Shown: piece after piece, positions 36,630 through 46,740 of the stretch | Position numbering within the stretch: position 1 is the first letter of the stretch | Layout of the letters: each line of letters opens with the position of its first letter | From: Marchantia polymorpha subsp. ruderalis | Taxonomy: Eukaryota; Streptophyta; Marchantiopsida; Marchantiales; Marchantiaceae | Assembly (NCBI GenBank): GCA_037833965.1 | Contig: AP031352.1 | Span: 1,220,501-1,284,500 of the forward strand | Length of the DNA stretch: 64,000 nucleotides | Direction: 5' to 3' | Position numbers and translations under genes: made by a program | The notes under the pieces: generated by a model | Told to the model about the DNA's origin: nothing | The model's database searches: none | Seen by the model: only the letters and a program-made list of their open reading frames with translations

Positions 36630-36821
36630 TGCTTCCTAGTGAATTTTCCCTGGATTTGACATATACCTACTTACCTTACCCATCACAAAAGCAATGTCAG
36701 GCCTAGTGCACACCATCAAATACATGAGGTTGCGTACGGCTTGTTCATAGGTAACACATGACATATTTCCTTTTTCCACAGCATCGGTAGGACATTGAGC
36801 TGCAGATAGTTTGAAATGTGA

Positions 36822-37520
36822 CTACAAAGGAGTCCAAACTCGTTTGGATACAATCATGTTGAACCTGTCAAGTATACGACGGACATACTTGCCTTGACTC
36901 AACCATAATCTCTTCTGTTCATGATCTCTATGGATCTCCATGCCTAATATTTTCTTTGACTCCCCCATATCCTTCATCTTAAATGCAAACTTCAACTTAC
37001 TCTTGCATTCATCAACATCGGATTGATTTTTTGCCAGTATGAACATGTCGTCAACGTAGAGCACTAAAATGATGAGATTGAACGTCTCATCATTTACCTT
37101 CTTCATGTAGACACAAGGATCATAAACGCTCCGTAAAAAACCTTGTGCTTTCATGAACTCATCAAAATGCGTATTCCACTGCCTATGAGCTTGCTTAAGT
37201 CCATACAATGATATCAGGAATCTACAAACCAACCTCTCTTTGCCTTTTACCTCAAAACCAACCGGTTCTTTCATGTAGATCTACTACTCTAAATATCCAT
37301 AAAGAAAGGTTGTAACCACATCCATCTAATCCATAACAAGATCAAATATCGCAACCAGTGCACATACCAGACGAATTGTAGCATACTTAGCTACAGGTGA
37401 AAAAACTTCGTTGTAGTCCACGCCCTTCTCTTGTGTAAATCCTCTAGCCACCAAACTAGCTTTGAAGATTCTTGACTTGTTTTTTGATGGATTGTTCTTT
37501 AGTTTGTACACCCACTTCAA
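36822..37520 (-). pseudogene. Copia reverse transcriptase domain, broken
   Basis: The segment 37,520-37,326 reads MKWVYKLK, LVARGFTQEKGVDYNEVFSP and VAKYATIRLV. After a TAG where the family has Gln (before MDVVTTFLYGYLE) and two TAG codons before IYMKEPVGF, it continues with SLYGLKQAHRQW and the catalytic YVDD (LVLYVDDMFILAK), then KMKDMGESKKILGMEI. This is a typical copia RT with its active-site motif kept but with at least three nonsense codons. It would copy element RNA into DNA if intact. Confidence 0.92.
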
Positions 37521-37553
37521 ATCAATCAGCGCTTTATCCGAAGGAGGTTCAAC

Positions 37554-38420
37554 CAGCTCTCAAGTCTTATTGTCAATCAAGGATTCCATCTCCCGCTCCA
37601 TAGTAGCATTCCACTCAAGCTTGTTGACCGAAGCTTGAGCTTCCTTGTATGAAGAAGGTTCAACTTCTTTCAAAATCAACGCCATACCATCCTCAACTTC
37701 AACATCAAAGTCATTATCTTTGAGAATGGAAGAATTTGCCCATACATCAAACCTTGTAGGAGCTCTGCAAGCACGATGCGATCTCCTAGTAGATGTGTCC
37801 GGTTGATCTCTATCGTCTGAAACTATTGCAATAGATTCATCAATGCTAACTCGCTCATGTTCCTCCTGTTCTTGATGCACCGGTGCTCCTTCTTGTGACA
37901 GGTCATTAGTGATACAATGATCAAACTTCTCCACAATAGATTTTCCCTTGTAAGTACAAGGAGTCTTAGAATTCTCCCCCTCTTTCAATAAGCCAAGCTT
38001 ATTGAAAGAAACATCTCTACTGACAATCACCTTACGAGCTAGTGGATCCCACGGCCTGTAATCTTTCACTCCACTAACATATCCAAGAAAACGACATTTC
38101 TTGGACGTAGGGTGTAACTTAGTCCTATGCTCCTTTGGTATAAGAGGATAAGCAGTACAACCAAAAACCTTCAAGCGATTGTAATCTGCCATCCGTTTAC
38201 GCCTGAGTTCAAACGGTGTGGAGAAATTGATTGCACTAGAAGGAGAGAGGTTTACCAAATAGATTGCGGTGTTGACGGCTTCGGTCCAGAATTCTCCTGG
38301 TAAACCAAATTCGCTTAGCATACTCCGCACCTTCTCCAACATTGTTCGGTTGAATCTTTGTTGGGGAGTGTAAACTGTTGTGAAATGACGAGTAATTCTC
38401 TCCTCTGTACAATACCTTTG
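37554..38420 (-). pseudogene. Copia integrase core, broken
   Basis: From GGEYTSE (then a TAG) through TPQQRFNRTMLEKVRSML, EFWTEAVNTAIYLVNLSPSS and FGCTAYPLIPKEHRTKLHPT to KCRFLGYVSGVKDYR, the arrangement is that of a copia integrase core and C-terminal region. It runs on to an in-frame TGA at about 37,558 where related elements have Trp (DNKT-stop-ELVE). Part of the core upstream of 38,420 is less well preserved. It would insert the element cDNA. Confidence 0.88.
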
Positions 38421-38663
38421 AAACTACTCAGAAGTATATTCGCCGCCATTATCCGATCGTAAATATTTTACCCTCATGCCAGTCTGAGTTTCAACTTGTA
38501 CGCGCCAAGTTTTGAAGGTGGAAAACACCTCAAACTTGTGTGTAAGAAAATATACCCACACATATCTCGAGTAATCATCTATAAAAGATACATAGTAGAG
38601 CTTTCATGAGAGTGAGGCAGTAGGAGATGGGCTCCACACGTCACTATGTACATACTCCAGTAT

Positions 38664-38963
38664 CTACGTGGAATTATGAGTTCCAACCGTAAAAGCTCGC
38701 CTATGGTGTTCTCCCATGATGCAATGTTCACAAAAGGCGAAGTCAACTTTACCCAAACCCGATAACACTTTTCTCTCGTCAAGAAGAGACAAGTATCTAT
38801 CACTCATATGGCCTAATCTGGAGTGCCATAAATGAGACATCTCTACGCGAGATCTGGTAAAGTTAACTTCTTCACAAATTGTGGTGCCCTCTAGTAAGTA
38901 CAGATTATTGTGCTTGTATCCCCTAAGTATAACCTTCTTATCACTGGATTTGACATCTAACAC
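38664..38963 (-). pseudogene. Copia GAG-pre-integrase zinc domain
   Basis: The minus frame carries HLWHSRLGHMSDRYLSLLDE followed by FCEHCIMGEHHRRAF, the H-H-C-C zinc domain in front of copia integrase. Upstream (38,964-39,260) the protease region is only partly readable. The start given is that of the open stretch, not a real start codon. Confidence 0.88.
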
Positions 38964-39272
38964 GCCTTGCCTAGAGCTTCACTCCAAGCCGTGTGAGTCT
39001 AACACTCCAAGAGATATCAAGTTCTTTCTCAAATTAGGTATAAACCTAACGTGTGTCAGTGTTCGGTTGACACCATCAAACATGCGGATTTTTACAGATC
39101 CCACACCCTCAATCTTACAAGGTTGGTCATTCCCCATAAGAACGGAACCGTTTGATCCTGAGAAAGTACAAAATTACTCTCTTATGTCACAAATGTGATA
39201 AAAACAAGCACTACCCAAAATCCATACATCACCAACAAGTGTTGATGAACTACAGAGGGCATACTTCTGGCA

Positions 39273-40169
39273 TCATAGACCGTCGGCAAAGACGTCGTCC
39301 TCTTCGGAATGAAGATGTTCCGCAACATTCACCACTTGAGGGAGATTCTCATCTCTGACTATCATCTGACAGTCCTTCTTGATGTGGCCATGCTTGCCAC
39401 ATCTCCAACACACCAAGTTCTTCAAGTTCCTCTTGTTAGGGGATGAAACCCGAAACTGAACTTTCCTGCGTTCAAGGGATGTGGATCTCTGCCGTTTGAA
39501 CCCTGTACGCTGCAAATTGTCATAACCCGATGGTTGGGATTGACTTTAGATCACAATAAGTGCAGTACTTGAAGGAAGTGGGCGAGAGAATGACAACATC
39601 TCTTGTTCCACCTCGTCAGCTAAGAGAGCACTTACAACCTCGTTGTAAGTTACAGCCTTGTTATCACGATGAAGGAGAATCTTTGATAGTGTCTGGTAAG
39701 AGGAAGTCAATGAGTGAAGTAGATGCATAGCTTTCTTAATGTCAGAAAGCTCCTCTCTCATACTTTGAAGATCTACCAACAAATCTCCGTAGATGTGAAT
39801 GTGATCTTGAATTCTTGATACCGACCTCATCCTGAAGTTCAAGAGCCTTGTGTAGATGTTCATCACATGTGAGATTTCTTTCTGATGAAACCGTCTTTGT
39901 AGGGCATCAAAAAGCTGTGTAACCTCAAGATACTCCTCAACTTGCTTCATAACTGAAAGATATAGATAACCCATCACAATGTAGACTGCTTGCTCTTGTG
40001 AATCCCTCCAATCAAAGTCGGTAATGTGCAATGGTTTGTCTCGAAGCACATTAGCGAGACCCATAGATCTCAGCTTGACTTTCACCTGCTTTTCCCAAAG
40101 CATGTAATCACCTCGGCCATCAAGAGAAAGAATGTTGTACCTTGTTCCTCCAAGTTGTTTCGATGCCAT
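39273..40169 (-). pseudogene. Copia gag with zinc knuckle, broken
   Basis: Starts at ATG 40,169 (MASKQLGGTRYNILSLDGRG); the frame is open further upstream but without homology. It contains the gag core (YMLWEKQVKVKLRSMGLANV, QLFDALQRRFHQKE, LLHSLTSSYQTL), then an in-frame TAA at 39,546 that fits CAA to TAA. It continues in the same frame to the CCHC knuckle (CWRCGKHGHIKKDC) near 39,390 and a TGA at 39,273. Gag forms the virus-like particle of the element. Confidence 0.88.
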
Positions 40170-40570
40170 CTTAGTTTGACGAAAACTAGAGACACTGTCT
40201 GCTGCTACGTCAATTTCGTCCTTCGCGTGCATTGTCAGCTGTTTTGCATGAATTTCCTTTTCGTCCACTGTTGCCCGCAATATAGTGTGAGCACCCGTGA
40301 TCAACGTTGCCCGTGACAGCCGTTGTGAGCACAAAACTGTGCTCACATGTCTTTTTAACCTTGTGAGAGTTAAAGTATTAGATTTAAGCTCTTGCAAAAT
40401 TATGCTCGGAGTTTTCTGGAAGTTTTGGTAAGATTAGGAGTTGGTGTAATAGCTAGTAGGCAAAGGTCCGGAACGGGGCTTTCAGGGTAGGGTCTCCGGC
40501 GAAGAGCCTTCGGTGAAGTTCCTTCGGTGAAGTTCCTTCGGGGAAAGGCCTTCGGCGAAACAGTGAAACC

Positions 40571-41290
40571 CTCATAACGTTTTCAATGTGTGACGCCTTG
40601 ACTTAGTTAGTGTCTCCTTGGAAAGAGCTCGCAACGCTCGTTCCAACGAGACCAAGAACTCTTCAAACGGATGAGGAATCACTGAGTTGTGAGTGTCGGA
40701 AGTTACTGATGGGAAGGGTTGAGGCAAGTCCGGCTGCGAACGTCTTCGGCTCCGGACGTCTCCGGCTGCGAACATCTCCGGCTTCGGACGACTTCGCGAC
40801 AATTGCGAGCAGGCCTTTGGCGAACTCGGAATCGGCGAACTCCGAGCCGGTGAACATCGTGCAAGGGCCATCGGCGAAACAGTAAACTCGGCATATCTTT
40901 TTCATTTGTTAACGGTTTGATTTGATTAGGGTCCTGTTGGAAAGAGCTCGCGACGCTCGTTCCAACAAGACCAAGAACTCTTCAAACGGATAAGGCGTCA
41001 CTGAGTTATGAACGTCGAAAGCGGCGGATAGGGTAGGACAACATCGAACCGGAAGACATCAAACCGGCGAACATCGTGCCGGCGCCTTCGGCGATAACAG
41101 GTAACAGGCCTTCGGCGGTGTGCCTTCGGCGAAGGGTAAAACAGGCATAACTTTCTCAATTCATAACGGTTTGACCCAGTTAGGGTCTCGTTGAAAAGAG
41201 CTCGACCTGGTCGTTTCAACGAGCCCACGAACTTGTGAAACGGAGCTAGGATCTGTGAGTTGTGGATGTCGGGAGTGACTGTTATGGATA
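40571..41290 (+). repeat. Three tandem leader segments of the single-ORF family
   Basis: Units begin near 40,571, 40,888 and 41,144. Each holds a CATAACG- or CATAACT-like start, a TTGACTTAGTTAGTGTCTCC-like segment, GAAAGAGCTCG(C/A), a self-complementary CGTTCCAACGAG-type word, GAACTCTTCAAACGGA and GAGTTGTGAGTGTCGG or a variant. They are separated by CCTTCGGCGAAGG-rich spacers. They are antisense to the copia coding strand. Confidence 0.85.
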
Positions 41291-41659
41291 AGCAAAGGTG
41301 TGGTTGTGCGTCTTCGGCGGGTGGATGCCTTCGGCGGTGCGCGGAAGAGGATTCCCTCCGGCGGAGATCGGGTGGTCAGGAATGTAGAATGTGCAGGTGT
41401 GGCTGCGGCGGCGGCGTGAAGTCAAGTGGGGGAGGCAAGACGACGGTGCATGTAGTCGCGCAAGGGGAGTAGGCAGCTAACCATCATTGCGAGTGTTGCA
41501 TTTCAGGCGGGCTGTGTGTGTCTCGGCCTTGAACTTCAAAGTGGGGAGTTCGGCTTGGGAACGGAGAGCTGGTGGTGTGCGTGTGTGGAGACGGAAGTGG
41601 TGAGAATTAGGAGGGGAGTGTGGAGAGTTCGAAGTAGGAGGAAGCAAACTCTCGTGGGT

Positions 41660-41930
41660 GGAGAGTCGTATCAGAGAGTGAAATTTGAGTGGGATCTGAG
41701 ATTGAAGTGTAACATCTGTGAGTGGGATCTGAGATCAGAGTGGAAGATCTGAGAATGGGAGCTGAGAGTGAAGTGAAATCTGAGACTGAGATCTGACAGT
41801 CGGAATCTGAATTTGACACTGAAAAGGCAAAGTTGAATCTGAGAGAGGAATCTGGTGGGGTCTGAAGGTGGAAGCTGAGAAATCGACACTGAGGTCTGAG
41901 TAGGAATTGGGAGTGGGACTGGGATCTAGG
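41660..41930 (+). repeat. Imperfect purine-biased TCTGAGA repeats
   Basis: Short variants of GGGATCTGAGA and TGAGAGTGAAG recur with irregular spacing (for example at 41,692, 41,725, 41,746 and 41,776), giving a purine-biased plus strand. Confidence 0.7.
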
Positions 41931-42232
41931 ATAGACCACAACGGCTGTGGTGTTGAAAAAGTCACCCAGAGTTGAGTTAGATCTTTATGTAACAAAGAGT
42001 TTGTCTGCTGCCCTTGTGGAGATAGCAGACAGCAAGTTATCATTTTCCGTTCTGGATAAATTGTCTGTGAACGAGCAAGTGTTTATGATCTCGTTGTCTT
42101 GGATACACTTTGAGCACATGGCTTGCGATCAGAGAAGTTAGATTATGGGAGTTCGAACCCCCACCCGGACTACAAACGCTGAAGGGTGGGAAGGTTTGGC
42201 TCACAGCCGTCACCCTCGACTTATACCTTCTT

Positions 42233-42425
42233 TCACCCGCGATCACTGTCACCTGCAACCGCCGTCGCCCGTGACTATATCCGTCACCCGCGAGTCTCGT
42301 CGCCCGTGACTACCGTCGCCCTCAACGTAAATATCTGTCACCCGCGACTATCGTCGCTCGTGATTCCTGTTGCCTGCGACTCCAATGTTTGTCACCCGCG
42401 ACTATAGTCGCCCGTGACCGTAAGG
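42233..42425 (+). repeat. 17-nt minisatellite
   Basis: Roughly ten imperfect units of CGTCACCCGCGACTATC and its variant CGTCGCCCGTGACTATA follow each other; each unit is CpG-rich, with a purine/pyrimidine change at fixed positions. Confidence 0.85.
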
Positions 42426-42924
42426 ACCGTTACTGTCAGAGCTGTCACTGGTGACCATGTTTGTTACTAGCCACGTTTTTCCTGAAATCATCACGTCAAC
42501 CGTGACGACGGTACACCAACCACGTCCGAGTGCAACCACATGACTAGAACCACGTGGAATGCTACCACGGAACTTGCAACAAAGTCCGCCACAATCACGT
42601 CGTTTGTAGGCGGAAAACGATAACTTTGCCGGGGAAAAAATGTTTGCCGCTGCTGCGGAGGTTTCCGAAAAAACCCTAAACTCCGGAAAATTTTTGCCAC
42701 TCACTAGGGGGTAAAAAGAAAATTTTTGCCGCAGCTTTGAAGTCCGACTCAAAGTTGATACGATCGTCAGGGTCGAGTCGAAACCGCGCATGGGGGTTGG
42801 GCCCTCTTGCCTTGGGTGTGGGATCTCCTTCTTTGAGGGAGGTGCTCGCCGCTTCGATGCTTCGCCGATTTGAAGCCCAACGCCTGCCGTCGATTTGGAG
42901 CCGCCGCACCTAGTTTGTAACTAA

Positions 42925-43275
42925 GGGAGGGAATATGGCTTCGCCACTTCGGGAGCCCACCGCTCGGGAAGAGATGGTAAAGGTGATCGCACTGCATATG
43001 GAGGGAATACGCCCTCGCCGCGTCGAGAGCCCGCCGCTCGGGAGGAGGAAGGTAGGTGGCCGAAGTGCACTACACGAACGCACAGGGAGGGAATATGCCT
43101 TCGCCGCTTCGGGAGCCCACCGCTCGGGAGTGGGGAGGTGGTAAAACTGCACAGCACACCTTCGTCACTCCGGGAGCCCGCCGCTCATGAGGAGGGAGGA
43201 GGTGACCAAACTGCATAGGAAGGGAAGAAAAATAACACGCCTTCGCCGCTCCTACAGCCCGCCACTCTTCGCTTG
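42925..43275 (+). repeat. Tandem array with about 75-bp units
   Basis: Units begin near 42,925, 42,999, 43,085, 43,153 and 43,217. Each has GGGAGGGAATATGCCTTCGC (or a variant), CGGGAGCCCACCGCTCGGGA and an end near AACTGCATA. Later units are more diverged. Confidence 0.85.
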
Positions 43276-43437
43276 AGAACCAAAACACCTTGACTTCTAC
43301 TCTCGAGACCTGGACTGCAGAAGCAATTCTTCTCAAGTTTTTTTTTTTTTCATGACCCGAGCAATTTCTCCTCTACTCCTACTACTGCAAAACCAAACAA
43401 ACTGTTGATCCAACTCCAAATCATAACCTCGAGCAAT

Positions 43438-43673
43438 TCTTAACGAAAAACGATGAATCATTCAAGAAACACAAGACACAATCATATAACGTGGTTCACC
43501 CTCAAGGGCTACGTTCACGGCTGAAGTGCACGAAGCTTTACTAAAACTGAATACACAATACTGCATCAAAGAAGACTTGGCCTTGGGGATATATTTATAC
43601 CAAAGCGAGCGACACACCTAGCTATAAATAGCTTTAACTTGAGGTTACTCCTTAACCGGAGTTAACATCAACA
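43438..43673 (-). repeat. 5' LTR of the copia element
   Basis: Counterpart of 35,655-35,893. Followed on its inner (minus-strand downstream) side by GCTCGAGGTTATGATTTGG rather than a canonical copia primer site. Confidence 0.9.
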
Positions 43674-43678
43674 CAACA

Positions 43679-45600
43679 GATGTAGACCTGTGAAATATAT
43701 CTCACATTAAAAAAATTATTCAAGATTCATCATACTTACAAACATTTGTCATTATGTACAATTTTGTGAATTGTATATGAAAATAATATTATAATGTTTT
43801 AAAATTTATATGGAGTAGCTATCATATCTTAAAAGTCATAAATACAGCACACAAATTATCATACATTCTATATGAAGATTTGAGCAATATTTTATGCTGG
43901 AATTTTTTTAATAGTTTAGATGCTTTTATTTGTTAATATTGTGCAATCAATGAATCAATTTTCCAATGTTAATGAGTATCTCAAGATACAAACATATAAA
44001 TAAATTAGTGCTATCAAACAAGTCTCATATTTTAGTCTTAATGTGACTTTACAACTAACTTTACATCTAGAATATTCTATTAATTTCATATCAATTTTAA
44101 ACATTAAAAAAAATGCTACAATTTCATTTTGAATGTAAATTCGAATTAAATATAAACTGAAATATATATAAAAAATTGAATTTTTCATATCCATGTAACA
44201 TTTAGACTTTTATACCAAATTTTATTATGTTTGAATAGTTTTATAAATATACATTTGATTCTCATTGTCATCAACATAAACGTTAAATTAAAAAATCAAT
44301 TTTTATTTAATGTTCTTAATTTTCTAATAAACTTGTGTACAATATCTTGTTTTAGTCTTATAAGCTTACCAAAATTTAAAATGATTTAAAAGAAATATTT
44401 AATTCAACAAATATTTAAATTGATTAGCCAAAAATCACAATAAAAGGTTAACTTTCGATAGCACAATTAGCATTTTTTTCAAGTAAAAACCAATAAAAAA
44501 AGATATATGTTTTATATCGCATTTTTGCGAGGTATTTACTTGATGAGATCCCATCAAAGCGTAAAATGCTTGATGGAACCCATCAAGTTTCGTTTTGTCC
44601 GATGGGACTACACCGACAGCACAACATCAATGAGTTCTAATACGTGTTCTTGTACAAATATGTGTATGTTTTATAATGTTGTTCCCCACAGCCGAATCAG
44701 TCGATAGCGTCCGCGGCCAACAAACAGCTAAGCAAGACAAGCCTTTGTTGCTCGTCAACGTCTACTGGCAAAGCGGACATACTATCTTGAACTTCAGGTT
44801 TGGTGTCCAAAAGCAATCTTGAGAGGAATTTGAAGTAGTCTATTTTCTGAAGCAAACAAAGAGCTCTCTCCTAAACTCGCAAAAAGGAGTAGCATCATTC
44901 AATTTGCGTGCAGATTCGGAATTCTTGCACAATCCTATTGATTGATTTCAGCAAATTCAACGATCGCAACACAAATTCACTATCAGAGCTCCACTAGGTT
45001 GAGACAAACGTCTAACATTGAGGGTCGCGAGCTCCACAGCGTTGCGGCTATGCTTCACTGCGTTGCGACAGAGCCACTACATCTTTTGTTCATTCTAGAA
45101 GAGATCTAACATGTACCGTCAGTGGTGTACCATGGGATAAAACAAAACTTGATGAGATACAATGAAATAAATATTTCGTTTTTTGTTTAAATTCCATGTT
45201 TGAAGTGAATACTTGTTTGCTCATGTATATTATAGAACATTTGATATCAAAGCTATGTGTTGTGAACACAATCTTGACTTTGAAGTAAATAATAAATGGT
45301 GATGTAAAACATTTGATCATATGTAGACACATTGATATAATGAGAAAAAAAATCTAGATCAAATTACTTGTTGATTTTGAGATCAAAGGTTAAAGTAATT
45401 TGATTTGTAAATTATTGAAATTATCATATGAATTTAAACATACTGCTATATAGTAAATGCAATTTTGAATGAATTAATGAAAGCACAAAGAGTTTTTCAA
45501 AATGTGTTTGAGTTATGCAAAATTTGATCCATTATTGAAAGGTGAGGTAACATAGTTTTCCTTTTCTTTATCTAAATGAGAAGTTTGAGAGCTTTGATAG
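43679..45600. other. AT-rich DNA with a possible decayed copia end
   Basis: Mostly AT-rich without genes. At 44,700-45,070 there is a GC-richer island with TATCAGAGC at 44,981-44,989, identical to the core of the usual plant copia primer-binding site, following an LTR-like end AAATTCA. This may be the edge of a decayed plus-strand element. Confidence 0.4.
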
Positions 45601-46740
45601 ACTAAATACCTCATAACGTTTTCAATTAGTAACAACTTGATTTAGTTAGGATCTTGATAGATAGAGCTCAACACGCTTGTTCTAACGAGCCCAAGAACTC
45701 TTGAAACAAATAAAGGATCATTGAGTTATGAGTGTCAAAATTGGCTGGTATAGATAAGCGAAAGTGCGAAAGGAACTTCGGCCGAAGTAACTTCGGACTT
45801 CGGTTGTGAGGTACTTCGGACTTCGGATCTCGGAAGCAACCTCGGACTTTGGATTTCGAAGAAGGAACTTTGGCCTTAGAGCAAGGATCTTGCGGAAGCC
45901 GTATCTTCGCGCTGGAGTTTCGACTGAAGTTGAAATTTGGTGGGGTTGTTGGTCTCAGCCAGCCGCACATGTTTGCAAAATTTCAGCCTTAGATCTAAGA
46001 CCTAGAGCTGATAGAGAAGTTGGCGGCTCAGTGCAGTAGAGTTAGGGTTAGATTTAGATTTAGGGTTAGATTTAGAGTTAGGGTTAGGTTCAAATCGTAA
46101 GTTAGAGGGCAAGGTAGCCGCCGACTCCGTATGTGTAGGACCTATTCGGAGCTTGCATCGGAGCGGGTGACAGTTTTGGTAGTTAGGAATAAAGTAGTCC
46201 AAGGCATTGGCCTTGGGGGTCTTTTTCCAATTTACTTTTCTCAGTTTTGAACTGTGTATTTTCTGCGCGTTTGTTAGTTGAGTGTGTTGGTCACCGCGTG
46301 AGAGGTACTTTGGTTTGTCAAAGATACCGCATTCGAAGTAGGAGCCTCAATTTGAATGTTCTAAGTAGCGATTGACTAGTGTCGGGATTTAAGCGAATTC
46401 GCAATTGGCAGCTGCGTACAGATCCTCTCAGTATACTCCTTGGAATTCCCCCCCCCCCCTGAATCTTAAGTTGAGGTTGCGATCAAGTTCTGAATTGTTG
46501 TAATTGCTTGTTTCATATGTGTGTGTGTCTTACGCTGCACTGTGTGTACTCTGAGAGACCTTCGAGTCGAACACCTGCAGTATTTCTGGGAGTGACAGTA
46601 GCATGAGAATTCAAACTCCTCAATAGACTGTTAAATACGTGACAATTGGTACTCTTTGTGTTGTTTATGTCCTTATCAAATCGGATCTTTACCATTATGC
46701 TCCATTTTGATATTTATCAGTCATTACAAAAGGTGCAATA
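45601..46740 (+). mobile_element. ORF-less derivative of the single-ORF family (copy 3)
   Basis: The leader (CATAACGTTTTCAATTAGTA at about 45,611, then GAGCTCAACACGC and GTTATGAGTGTCAAAA) is followed within about 450 bp by the family tail. The tail starts CCTTGGGGGTCTTTTTCC (about 46,207), continues TTTGTCAAAGATACCGCAT and CTGCAGTATTTCTGGGAGTG, and ends near CATTATGCTCCATTTTGATA (46,695-46,715). The long ORF is absent, so this is an internal-deletion derivative or a natural short form. A C run of about 11 lies at 46,449-46,459. Confidence 0.6.
46028..46092 (+). repeat. Telomere-like TTTAGGG stretch
   Basis: Several TTAGGG and TTTAG words in a row (GAGTTAGGGTTAGATTTAG, then TTTAGGGTTAGATTTAGAG, then TTAGGGTTAGG) form a short degenerate stretch of the plant telomere repeat inside transposon copy 3. 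Confidence 0.8.

Larger units (their letters stand above)
40440..43437 (-). other. 3-kb repeat-filled region between copia 5' LTR and gag
   Basis: In plus order it holds three segments related to the leader of the single-ORF family (40,571-41,290), an imperfect TCTGAGA-rich stretch (41,660-41,930), a 17-nt minisatellite (42,233-42,425) and a roughly 75-bp tandem array (42,925-43,275). No copia coding similarity was seen. It is either a nested insertion or material carried by the copia element. Confidence 0.6.
35655..43673 (-). mobile_element. Ty1/copia retrotransposon with long repeat-filled leader
   Basis: Minus-strand element. The 3' LTR (35,655-35,893) and 5' LTR (43,438-43,673) are about 237 bp and clearly homologous, starting TGTTGA and ending TTAAGA. 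The same 5 bp, CAACA, flank both outer ends (35,650-35,654; 43,674-43,678), as expected of one insertion event. A purine tract AAGGGGGAGAT directly precedes the 3' LTR. Domain order gag, integrase, RT, RNase H identifies Ty1/copia. Gag starts only at about 40,169, so about 3.2 kb lie between the 5' LTR and gag; this is filled with tandem repeats and segments of another family. No canonical TGGTATCAGAGC primer site follows the 5' LTR. The ORFs are broken by several nonsense codons, so the element is inactive alone. Confidence 0.88.

Noticed and set aside
42140..42175. GAGTTCGAACCCCCACCC as a tRNA 3' part
   Set aside because: No matching D-arm, anticodon arm or acceptor stem upstream within about 80 nt.
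42230..42430. Repeats with regular spacing as a CRISPR array
   Set aside because: Units are contiguous and imperfect without unique spacers, in a eukaryotic context; it is a minisatellite.
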